From Deltaproteobacteria bacterium (lineage in GTDB: Bacteria > Myxococcota_A > Bradymonadia > REDH01): DNA of 33,761 nucleotides. The stretch's first letter is position 1. Each line of letters begins with the position of its first letter. The notes below the pieces were generated by a model. It was not told the origin of the DNA. It saw only the letters and a program-made list of their open reading frames with translations, and ran no database searches. The position numbers and the translations under genes were made by a program. Location of the stretch: assembly GCA_013205435.1 (NCBI GenBank), contig JABMMX010000136.1:1-33761 (forward strand), written 5' to 3'. Below, piece after piece: positions 18,090 to 26,502 of this stretch.

Positions 18090-19820
18090 ATGAGGCTCCG
18101 CTCCTTTCAGTTGTTTGACACATCGGGCTCAACGCTTGTGGCGTTCGAGTCCGATGGTCGTTTTTGCGAGCCGATTGTGGCCACGCTCTGGCTTCACCGG
18201 CTGCCACTCCTGCTGCGAAGCCTCGTTCAGCCCCTATCGGTAGGCGATGACGAGCTCCTCGTTGCCTTATCCGGCGAGGTCGGATTTCGCTGGCAGTTTG
18301 AGGCCGAACTGCCAAGCCTGCAGTTCCGTATCGGCCGAGGCGTTGCGCAGGGTTCGGTGAGACTCGAAGTCCCCGACGGTCAGCAGGGCTGGCGGCAGGT
18401 CGCGCTGGGCGCCGAGGCCGTCGACGATCGGCTTGCGCGCAGGCTCGCCCTCGAACAGGCTGGCGCTGTGGCTGCGCTCTGGTTCGGGGCCGGACCTGCG
18501 ATTGCAGACCTCTCCGCCGTCTCTGCCGATGGTGAGCGCCCCGACTGGCTTGAGGTCGTCGACACGCGGCGCTCCACCTCGCAGGGTGCTGCCACGGCGC
18601 CACCCAACACCGCTCTTGCAGCGCTCGTCGAAGAGCTGCGGCAGACGCGCGTGAGCGACGCACTTGCTGCCGCAGAGAGCCGGCTCATGATGGTGAGCCT
18701 TGCCTTCTCGGTCGAAGACGACGGTATGGTGCAACTGCATGCCGACCTTGAGCGCGCAAGCAAAGCTGTTGCCTCTCTTGGGCCGATCCGTCGGCTCTCG
18801 GACGAGGAGGAGGAGCTGCTTGCCAGTAGTGCCCCGCCGCCGGCGCCCGCACGTCCTCCGCTGGGTGAGGCGCTCAAGGTCTGGTGGCAGGCAGAGTCTC
18901 GCGCCTGGGTGCCGGTCTTGGTGGGCAAACTGCTCGCGCTGGCGCTCTTTGCTGGTGCTGCCGCAGGTAGTCGAACGATGGGCAAGATGTTGCCGCTCAA
19001 TGTCCTGCTGCTCGCGTGGGCCGCCTGGGGCGCAAACCGGCTCTTCGACCGTCGTGCGACCGGTCGGCCGCTGATGACCCCGCTCTTCATCCGGCAGGCC
19101 GACCCAGTCGGCGACGCCCGTGCGGCGCTTGTCGAGGAGCTTGGCTGCGACTCGGTGGAGGAGCTGGACGAACGCAACAGACAGCGGGAGATCGCGGAGG
19201 AGCGCCGTGAGCGGGCGGAGCTGTCGCTGACCAGCATGGGCGGCGCGGTGGGTACTTCCGCAGCACCTAGCGAGGGGCTCTCGCCAGAGCGTATCCGACA
19301 GGCCCGCGCGCGGCTGGTCGTCTCGGGCCGGACCGCTGCGACGATCGAGCATGAGCTACGAAGCATGGGGTTCGAGCCAGAGGCGCTGCTTCAGCTGGAG
19401 GGCACGGCAGCTCTCACCGATGCGCTGGCGCCGCTCCGGGAGGCAGGACGAACGCTCGGGCTCTGGACGGAGTCGGCTCCTGCTCCCGAGTTGCTCTCAC
19501 CGTGGACCGCAGTGCTGCGGCAGACGCTCGGCCGTGAGGTCATCGAAGTCGCATCAGGGCCGGCCGGCGCGGCGCCGCTGTTTCGCGACAGCGCAGGCCC
19601 CGTCGTACTCACCCCAGGCGAGGCCACGCGGGCATTGGCGCTGCTCCGCATCGTCATGGTTCGGGCGGCGGTCTCTCGGCGCAAAGAGGGGGCGCTGGCG
19701 GTGATGGTGACGGCCGGGATGCTCGCCGGCGCAGAGGCGGCAGAGAGGCGGCAGTGGCGGAAGGTGCTCGCAGAGCTCTCGCCCTCGCTGCAGGTGATCT
19801 GTCTCGAGGCGGTCGGGTGA
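18090..19820 (+). CDS. Membrane protein of unknown function; possible degenerate SMC/YhaN-like protein
   Basis: 576-aa ORF between rplS and rnhB. Hydrophobic hairpin near 'VPVLVGKLLALALFAGAAAGSRTMGKMLPLNVLLLAWAAWG', followed by charged, coiled-coil-like sequence. Stop overlaps the rnhB GTG (GTGA). Confidence 0.7.
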   Translation: MRLRSFQLFDTSGSTLVAFESDGRFCEPIVATLWLHRLPLLLRSLVQPLSVGDDELLVALSGEVGFRWQFEAELPSLQFRIGRGVAQGSVRLEVPDGQQGWRQVALGAEAVDDRLARRLALEQAGAVAALWFGAGPAIADLSAVSADGERPDWLEVVDTRRSTSQGAATAPPNTALAALVEELRQTRVSDALAAAESRLMMVSLAFSVEDDGMVQLHADLERASKAVASLGPIRRLSDEEEELLASSAPPPAPARPPLGEALKVWWQAESRAWVPVLVGKLLALALFAGAAAGSRTMGKMLPLNVLLLAWAAWGANRLFDRRATGRPLMTPLFIRQADPVGDARAALVEELGCDSVEELDERNRQREIAEERRERAELSLTSMGGAVGTSAAPSEGLSPERIRQARARLVVSGRTAATIEHELRSMGFEPEALLQLEGTAALTDALAPLREAGRTLGLWTESAPAPELLSPWTAVLRQTLGREVIEVASGPAGAAPLFRDSAGPVVLTPGEATRALALLRIVMVRAAVSRRKEGALAVMVTAGMLAGAEAAERRQWRKVLAELSPSLQVICLEAVG

Positions 19821-20491
19821 GCCAGCTGGAGTTGGGGCTCTCACGCGGCCCGATGGGGCAGGTCGATCTGGAGGCCTTTGGGCAGGGCTACGACATCATC
19901 ATCGGGGTCGATGAGGCGGGTCGTGGTCCGCTCGCCGGGCCGGTGAGTACGGCGGGTATCGCGGTAACGCGCGCGCAGTGGGAGCAGCTCGAAGGGGTGA
20001 ACGACTCCAAACAGATGACGGCGGCCGGTCGTGCTGCGTGGGAGAGGCGCCTGCTGCTCCTGGGCGGCTGGCACCAGGTCGATCTCGCTGCCGAAGAGAT
20101 CGACCGGATGAACATCCTCGCGGCGTCGCTGGAGGGGATGCGGCGTTGCGCGGAGGCGCTCTGCGCGGGGCACACGGGCTCTCGGGTGCTGGTGCTGGTC
20201 GACGGCAACCATGGCCTGCGGTCGTTTGCGGGGGCGCAGCAACCGCTTGTTAAGGGCGATGCACGGAGCCGGGTGATTGCTGCTGCGTCGGTGCTGGCGA
20301 AGGAGCATCGCGATCGCGAAATGGCCCGTCTGGAGGCCCTCTACCCGGGCTACGGCTTTGGCAAGCACAAGGGCTATCCTACGCCGGCCCACCTTCGGGC
20401 ACTCTCCGAACTTGGTCCATCGCCTGTGCATCGGCTGAGTTATGCGCCTGTTGCGTTGTCAGCTGCAACATCGGCCGCGCGCCGCCGATAA
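19817..20491 (+). CDS. rnhB: Ribonuclease HII
   Basis: IIIGVDEAGRGPLAGPVSTAGI, GVNDSKQM, KGDARSRVIAAASVLAKEHRDREM and YPGYGFGKHKGYPTPAH. The ORF track start is 19754; the GTG at 19817 overlaps the upstream stop. Confidence 0.95.
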   Translation: MSQLELGLSRGPMGQVDLEAFGQGYDIIIGVDEAGRGPLAGPVSTAGIAVTRAQWEQLEGVNDSKQMTAAGRAAWERRLLLLGGWHQVDLAAEEIDRMNILAASLEGMRRCAEALCAGHTGSRVLVLVDGNHGLRSFAGAQQPLVKGDARSRVIAAASVLAKEHRDREMARLEALYPGYGFGKHKGYPTPAHLRALSELGPSPVHRLSYAPVALSAATSAARRR

Positions 20492-20520
20492 TGTACCATC
20501 GACACTTCGTCGGAGGAGGC

Positions 20521-20892
20521 ATGATGGACCGGCGATTGGAAGATGGAGCGCGGGGCGAGGCAATCGCAGCCGAGATGTTGGAGCGGGCAGGCATGCGGGT
20601 GGTGGCGCGCAATGTGCGCTATCGAGTCGGGGAGCTCGACATCATCGCCGAGGACGAAGGGACGCTGGTCTTCGTCGAGGTGCGGTCGCGATGGCGGCGT
20701 AACGGGCCGCGCGCCGAAGACACGGTGACCTTTGGAAAGCAGCGTCGGTTGTCGAAGGCGGCGCTGCTCTTCTGGAGGCTCTATCGGGGGCCGTGCCGGC
20801 GTGCGCGCTTCGATGTGATCGCAGTGGATCTAGCGCGGGGGCAGGTCGCGGCCCACCATCGTGCAGCCTTCGAGCTGCGCGAAGGCGGTTAG
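20521..20892 (+). CDS. yraN: UPF0102/YraN-family protein
   Basis: GARGEAIAAEMLERAGMRVVARNVRYRVGELDIIAEDEGTLVFVEVRSR...TFGKQRRLSKAALLF...RFDVIAVD. The ORF track starts at 20491. Confidence 0.92.
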   Translation: MMDRRLEDGARGEAIAAEMLERAGMRVVARNVRYRVGELDIIAEDEGTLVFVEVRSRWRRNGPRAEDTVTFGKQRRLSKAALLFWRLYRGPCRRARFDVIAVDLARGQVAAHHRAAFELREGG

Positions 20893-21227
20893 TTGAGCGC
20901 GCGCTCGAAGATGGCGTCCGGAACGCAGAAGCCGAGCTCAGCGCTAGCCGGGCGGTCGCAGACCGAGCCGGACGGGCAACTTCCGGCGTCGTCGGGGTTG
21001 CAGGTCTGGGTGCAGAAGCCTTCCGAACCTACGTAGGTGGCGCAGAGACGTGTGCTACAGTCTGCGGAGCGCTCGTAGAGGCAGACCTCTGAGGTGAGCG
21101 CCGTGCTATCGTCGGCACAGAGGTCGGCGATGGGAGCGGGGAGTTCGCAGGCATCACCCACCTCTTCGTCGCCACAGGCGGTCAGAAGGAGCGTGGTCGC
21201 GACAAGGAGGAACCAGGCCTTGAGCAT
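20889..21227 (-). CDS. Small Cys-rich lipoprotein of unknown function
   Basis: Signal peptide and lipobox MLKAWFLLVATTLLLTACG. Ten or more Cys after the lipidation site. Stop overlaps the yraN stop. Confidence 0.75.
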   Translation of the reverse strand: MLKAWFLLVATTLLLTACGDEEVGDACELPAPIADLCADDSTALTSEVCLYERSADCSTRLCATYVGSEGFCTQTCNPDDAGSCPSGSVCDRPASAELGFCVPDAIFERALN

Positions 21228-21350
21228 GGGGGCGCATCGAGAGAGGTGGAGGCGGGAATCTCCCCGCGCAGGGTAGTCTTTTGCCCCCGTCGCGTTCGGA
21301 TGTCAAACGAAGTCGATAGGGCCGCTGCGCGATGCGAGGGGAGGTCCCGC

Positions 21351-21380
21351 TTGACACTCCATTTTGCACAGGGGTAGAGA
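21351..21380 (+). promoter_or_regulatory. Candidate promoter TTGACA-N18-TAGAGA upstream of the TPR/Glt-like cluster
   Basis: TTGACA at 21351-21356 and TAGAGA at 21375-21380 in an intergenic region with a relatively AT-rich stretch. Confidence 0.45.
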
Positions 21381-21463
21381 AACAATTTCGTGCAAATCGA
21401 ACTTCAATCAGCGAAGGTTGGATGCTGATGTGCGGAGTTGAACTTACGAGCGGTGGTACGAGC

Positions 21464-23116
21464 ATGTTCGATGACTCGAAGTCGATGATGAGGCGCATGT
21501 CGGCGCTGGCTGGCGTTGCCCTGATGACGGGCTTTCATGCCAATGCAGCGGCACAGGAGCAGCCGGCCCCCGCAGAGCCTGCGGCGGCGGAGTCGTGGGG
21601 CGACGAGGGCGGGTTCGAGTTCGACACGCAGGAGGCGCAGCCGGTAGGTGATGCGACGCCGGTCGCCCGCCTGATGGACGAGGGTCTCAAGCGTCTGGCC
21701 CGAGAGGACTTTGCCGGTGCGGCAGCCTCGTTCTGGTCGGTGCTGCAGGACCCCGACATCTCGGCCGATGCGATTCGTCCGCGGGCGCAGTTCGAGATGG
21801 GCAAGGCGCTCATGAAGCTGAAGATGTACGAAGGAGCGACGGTCTTTTTTGAAGAGATCGTGCGCGCGGGTCCCGTTCATCCCTACTTCGAGGCGACGGC
21901 GCCGTGGATGATGTTGCTGTCGCGCCGGGTGCCTGGCGACCCTGCGATGCTGAGCCGTATCTCGGCGTTCGGCTCGCTGTTTCCGGATCGCATCGACGCG
22001 AAGTACCGTGACGAGATGGCCTTCCTGCTTGGGCAGTATGCCTTCAACCAGGGCGAGTTGGAGAGCGCGCTCAGCTACTTTGCGCTGGTATCCCCCGACT
22101 CCACCTTCTGGGCGCGATCGCTTTACTACAAGGGCATTACCTATGTCCGTCAGTACGATGCGCAGCCGGCGGTCGATGCCTTCAAGGCGCTTCTGGCGCT
22201 CGACGGCAAGGGCGCAGAGGCTGCAGAGGGCAAGCGGCTGAACGAGATGGCGATGCTTGCGATGGCTCGGACCTTCTACTCGACGGGCGAGTTTGAGAAG
22301 TCGCTCCGACTCTTCGAAGGGATTCCGCTCGGCAGCTCCACCTGGCTGGACGCGCTGTTTGAGTCTTCGTGGGCCCACTTCCAGCTCGAACAGTCGAACC
22401 GCGCGCTCGGCAATCTTCACAGCCTCAACTCGCCCTTCTTCAGCGCGCAGTACTACCCCGAGGCGCCGATTCTTCAGGCGGTCATTCTGTTCGAGAGCTG
22501 CCGCTACACCGGCGTTCGCAAGACGCTTGACCTCTTCGATGATGTCTACGCACCGCTGCTTCAGCAGCTCGAGGCGTTGGCGACGGAGCGGACTTCGGAT
22601 CTTGACTACTTCGCTTTCTATGAGGCCTCTGAATCCCAGTTGGCGGCCGACTTCGACCCCCGCCTGCAGCAGATCACGCGCGCGGCGCTCTCGGATCGCA
22701 GCGTCCGCGAGGCGGAGGCTTTTGTGCGTCAGGTGGAGTCGGAGCGCGCTGCGCTTTCGAAGCTGCCGGCGGAGGTTGTCGCGGGACCCTTCGGGCAGTA
22801 CCTGGGTGGCAAACTCGACGGTGAGTTGGGGCTTGCTCAGACCAACCTGGGTGGTCTTGTGCGTCGGCGGATGGAGCGTATCACAGGCGAACTTCGGACG
22901 AAGCGGCGGGAGGCGGAGGCAATCCGCGTAGAGGTCGATCTCTCGGAGGCGTCGCTGTTGAAGGCGCAGAAGGCGATGGGCGCGGTGGGCGAGGTTCCGG
23001 ATGTTGTCTCGGAGACGCGTCCGGAGTGGTACCAGATGGCTTGGCCGTTCGAGAAGGAGTACTGGCGCGACGAGCTCGGCCACTACTCCTACCACATTGC
23101 GTCGAAGTGCCGCTGA
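21464..23116 (+). CDS. Exported TPR-repeat protein (first gene of Glt-like cluster)
   Basis: MFDDSKSMMRRMSALAGVALMTGFHANAAAQ signal-like N-terminus; repeated helical TPR-type segments (e.g. DFAGAAASFWSVLQDPDISADAIRPRAQFEMGKALMKL). The ORF track extends to 21332; another in-frame start is possible. Confidence 0.75.
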   Translation: MFDDSKSMMRRMSALAGVALMTGFHANAAAQEQPAPAEPAAAESWGDEGGFEFDTQEAQPVGDATPVARLMDEGLKRLAREDFAGAAASFWSVLQDPDISADAIRPRAQFEMGKALMKLKMYEGATVFFEEIVRAGPVHPYFEATAPWMMLLSRRVPGDPAMLSRISAFGSLFPDRIDAKYRDEMAFLLGQYAFNQGELESALSYFALVSPDSTFWARSLYYKGITYVRQYDAQPAVDAFKALLALDGKGAEAAEGKRLNEMAMLAMARTFYSTGEFEKSLRLFEGIPLGSSTWLDALFESSWAHFQLEQSNRALGNLHSLNSPFFSAQYYPEAPILQAVILFESCRYTGVRKTLDLFDDVYAPLLQQLEALATERTSDLDYFAFYEASESQLAADFDPRLQQITRAALSDRSVREAEAFVRQVESERAALSKLPAEVVAGPFGQYLGGKLDGELGLAQTNLGGLVRRRMERITGELRTKRREAEAIRVEVDLSEASLLKAQKAMGAVGEVPDVVSETRPEWYQMAWPFEKEYWRDELGHYSYHIASKCR

Positions 23117-23136
23117 TGCGGCAAGGGAGCGGGAAT

Positions 23137-26100
23137 ATGAACAAGGGCACGACGGTGTCACGTGCGGCTAGGATTCTGGGCGGCACTCTGCTGCTGCTGG
23201 CGCTCTCGGCGCCGGCGTCGGCGCAGGTGAGCAGCACCAAGAGCGAGGCGCAGATCCAGACCTTCAATCCTGCGCCTGAGGCGGCGCGCGAGAGTGTGTT
23301 CGAGGAGGCCAAGAAGGGGCCGGCTGACACCAAGCGGATGATGGCGGAGAAGATTGCCATCGAGGAGATTGAGCGCACAGAGACCGCTCTCTCGCGGCTC
23401 CGGAACCTGGTCAACACCACGCCCGCCGGAGATCGCGCGCGCGCCGACTATCTCTTCCGACTGGCAGAACTCTACTACGATCGGGCCCGCTACTACGAGC
23501 AGCGCGCCTACGACCGTCGTGACCAGGCCTTCGAGCAGAGCAAGAAAGACCCCGCGCGCGCCACTGCCTATCAGAAGGCGGCCGCCGACGACTTGTTCCA
23601 CTCGACGGAGTTCGCACAGAAGGCGATATCGCTCTACTCGGAGCTGTACGCCAACTACCGCGACACCTACGCCAACATCGACGCGGTGCTCTTCTACCTT
23701 GGCGCGAATCTGCTTCAGACCGACGACTCGGAGAGTGCGCGGGAGGTGTTTGAGGCGCTGGCCGTGAACTTCCCGGCCTCGCAGTATCTGGCGCAGGCCT
23801 ACTTCATGATCGGCGAGCTCGACTTCGGAATGGGCGACGCGGAAGCTGCGATGCAGTCCTACGAGCGGGCGGCGCAGTTCCCCGAGCGGAACATCTATCC
23901 CTTCGCGCTCTACAAGGTTGCCTGGTGCGCCTTCAATCTGGCCGAGACGGCGAAACAGAAGAAGGATGCCGTCAACCTGCTGTATGAGGCAATCCTCGCA
24001 GCCAAAGACAGGGTGGCCAAGCAGGGAGACTCCATGCGTCGGCTCCGGGACGACGCGCTCCGCGACATGACGCTCTTCTGGGCGGGCGCCTACAAGCAAA
24101 ATGATGCGCTGAAGTTCTTCACCAAGGTCACCGCCGAGACGGAGGTGTCGGAGGCTGAGCGTACGAAGTTGATCGCCCGACTGGCGCGCATCTACGGCGA
24201 GCGGGCCGACTACGCCGATTCGACTGCGCTGTTCCGGCAGCTGATTGAACTGTCGCCGAACGACTTTGCCATCGTGGGCTACCAGCGCGAGATTGTGCGC
24301 AACACGCGGCCCGACGGCAGCCGCGCCGACATCGTGAAGTCGCTCAACGACCTTACCGAGACGCTGTCGCGCGCGATGACCTTCCCGGTCGCTGACCCGG
24401 GCGACCTTCAGCGGGCGCGCGAAGAGGTGGAGCTGCTGCTCCGTCAGTTCAGCACGACCTACCATAACGACGCGCAGACAACGAACAACGAGCAGCTCTA
24501 CCAGCTCGCCGGCAGCCTCTATGAGAAGTACCTCGCGCTGTTCGGCGAACAGGCCGGCTCCTACGACATCTGGTTCTATGCAGGCGAACTGCAGTACCGA
24601 CTCAAGCACTGGTCTGAGGCGGCGGTGGCCTATGAGAAGGCACTGACGCTGAGTGGCGGCGTGACGGGCGAGGCGAAGGGGCGCTACGATCAGGAGGCGA
24701 CCTACGCCTCCTGTCTGGCGCAAACGAACCTGGTCGACATGAAGGGTTCGGTTCAGGCGACGGCGAGCAACAGCAACAGCCCCACGGGCGAACTGCCTCC
24801 CATCCCTGAGAAGCGCGAGATCTCGACCGCCTTCGTCAGCATGCTGTCGGCCTGTGAGCGTTACCTCAAGACTGGTCCGGAGGTCTCTGCGGAGACGGCC
24901 GAGATTGAGTATGCGGTGGCCTACACGCTCTATGACTACGACCATCTGGACGCGGCGGTCCCCAAGTTCGGGCGTCTTGCGCTTGACCTCTACGCGGCAG
25001 AGCCGGGGCGTGCGCAGGTCTCTGCGGAGCTGCTGCTTGATAGCCTTGCGCTGCAGCGTCGCTTCCCGGAGATGAAGGAGTGGATTGGACGCCTTGCGAC
25101 GGCCCCCGTGGGTCAGGGCAAGCTTGCGCCGAAGCTCCGTGAACTGGGTGAGCAGGTGAACTTCAAGGAGTGCCGCGACCTGCAGCAGGCCAAGAAGTTT
25201 GAGGATTCGGGACTCTGCTTCGTCGACTTCGCGCAGAACCACTTTGAGTCCAAGCTGCTCGACAAGGCGCTGTTCAACGCAGCGGTCTCGTATGAGAAGA
25301 TCTACAAGCTCGACTTCTCCATCTCGCTCTACGAACAGATCATCGAGTTCCGCCCCGACTCGGAGCTTGTGCCCGACACCACCTTCGGGCTTGCGCAGAC
25401 CTACCACCGCATCGCCATGTACGATAAGGCGGCCGACCTCTACGAGCAGTATACTCGGAACAACCCCAAGGGGACGCAGGTGGTGAACGCCTCGGCGAAC
25501 GCCTACCAGTTCCGGCAGGGACTCGGGCAGTACGACAAGGCCATCGCCAACCTCAAATCCTTCATCAAGGTCTCTGACCGCAGCAAGGCGAAGGATCGGG
25601 AGGGCATCGCCGAAGCCGACTATCAGATTGCCATGATTCAGATTGAGCAGGGCAAGAAGGCAGAGGCGACGGCGTCGCTCGAGCGCTTCGTGCGCGAGGA
25701 CGGTGATGTATCGCCAAGCCGTGCGATTGAGGCCCGCGTGAAGATGGCTGAAATGGCCCCGCCCGCGAAGGCAATCGCGCTCTTCATGGAGGCCCTCGTG
25801 GCGGTGGAGCGGTTGGAGCCTGCGGTGCGTGAGACGCTCACGCCTGCGGCGCTCGATGCAGCGTCGAAGGCGCAGTTCACGCTCGCGGAGCAGATCTTCA
25901 AGAAGTACGAAGCGATTGAGATGAAGGGCTCGGAGACGGATGTGAAGGCCGCGCTGCGCCTGAAGGCCGATGTGGGAACGCAGGCGCGCCAGGAGTTCGA
26001 CAAGGTTCGCCTGTTCAAGCGTCCGGGCTGGATGATCGCTTCGTCGACGCGGACGGGTCAGATGTACATGGACTTCTACAAGCGGGTTATCGACACCCCC

Positions 26101-26502
26101 ATCCCCGAGGGACTCCCGCCGCTGGTGGAGGAGGAGTACCGCTCGGTGCTCGAGGGCCAAGCGTTGGAGCTCAAGCAGCAGGCCAAGCAGTGGTTCGCGG
26201 GAGCGATCGAGGTCGCGCGTCGGACGGGCTGGTTCAACGACTACAGTGAGCAGGCGGCGAAGCTGCTTCAGGAGCTCGACCCGACCTTCAAGTCGTTGGC
26301 AGAGCTTCGTGTGTCGCCCGGCTACGACAGCGTCGGGTTCTATGCGCCCGGTTATGTGGATCCGAGTGAACAGAAGAAGGCCGGGATGCTCGGCGGTGAC
26401 GGGACGGGCGCCGATGCAACGCCCTCCGCCACGCCAGCGGCGGCGCCTGCGGCCCCTGAGGCTGCGCCCGCAGCAACCCCCAGCGAAGGAGGTCAGCCGT
26501 GA
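23137..26502 (+). CDS. Large exported TPR-repeat protein
   Basis: Signal peptide MNKGTTVSRAARILGGTLLLLALSAPASAQ; multiple TPR-like units (YLFRLAELYYDRARYYEQRAYD; AYFMIGELDFGMGDAEAAMQSYERAAQF; TFGLAQTYHRIAMYDKAADLYEQYTRNNP). Confidence 0.83.
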   Translation: MNKGTTVSRAARILGGTLLLLALSAPASAQVSSTKSEAQIQTFNPAPEAARESVFEEAKKGPADTKRMMAEKIAIEEIERTETALSRLRNLVNTTPAGDRARADYLFRLAELYYDRARYYEQRAYDRRDQAFEQSKKDPARATAYQKAAADDLFHSTEFAQKAISLYSELYANYRDTYANIDAVLFYLGANLLQTDDSESAREVFEALAVNFPASQYLAQAYFMIGELDFGMGDAEAAMQSYERAAQFPERNIYPFALYKVAWCAFNLAETAKQKKDAVNLLYEAILAAKDRVAKQGDSMRRLRDDALRDMTLFWAGAYKQNDALKFFTKVTAETEVSEAERTKLIARLARIYGERADYADSTALFRQLIELSPNDFAIVGYQREIVRNTRPDGSRADIVKSLNDLTETLSRAMTFPVADPGDLQRAREEVELLLRQFSTTYHNDAQTTNNEQLYQLAGSLYEKYLALFGEQAGSYDIWFYAGELQYRLKHWSEAAVAYEKALTLSGGVTGEAKGRYDQEATYASCLAQTNLVDMKGSVQATASNSNSPTGELPPIPEKREISTAFVSMLSACERYLKTGPEVSAETAEIEYAVAYTLYDYDHLDAAVPKFGRLALDLYAAEPGRAQVSAELLLDSLALQRRFPEMKEWIGRLATAPVGQGKLAPKLRELGEQVNFKECRDLQQAKKFEDSGLCFVDFAQNHFESKLLDKALFNAAVSYEKIYKLDFSISLYEQIIEFRPDSELVPDTTFGLAQTYHRIAMYDKAADLYEQYTRNNPKGTQVVNASANAYQFRQGLGQYDKAIANLKSFIKVSDRSKAKDREGIAEADYQIAMIQIEQGKKAEATASLERFVREDGDVSPSRAIEARVKMAEMAPPAKAIALFMEALVAVERLEPAVRETLTPAALDAASKAQFTLAEQIFKKYEAIEMKGSETDVKAALRLKADVGTQARQEFDKVRLFKRPGWMIASSTRTGQMYMDFYKRVIDTPIPEGLPPLVEEEYRSVLEGQALELKQQAKQWFAGAIEVARRTGWFNDYSEQAAKLLQELDPTFKSLAELRVSPGYDSVGFYAPGYVDPSEQKKAGMLGGDGTGADATPSATPAAAPAAPEAAPAATPSEGGQP

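Noticed and set aside
21278-21306. Minus-strand TTGACA (21301-21306) as promoter for the Cys-rich lipoprotein
   Set aside because: The hexamer 17 nt downstream reads CAAAAG, a poor -10; left uncalled.
21404-23161. 585-aa antisense ORF over the first TPR gene
   Set aside because: Same high-GC antisense artefact; Arg/Leu-rich with no recognisable motif.
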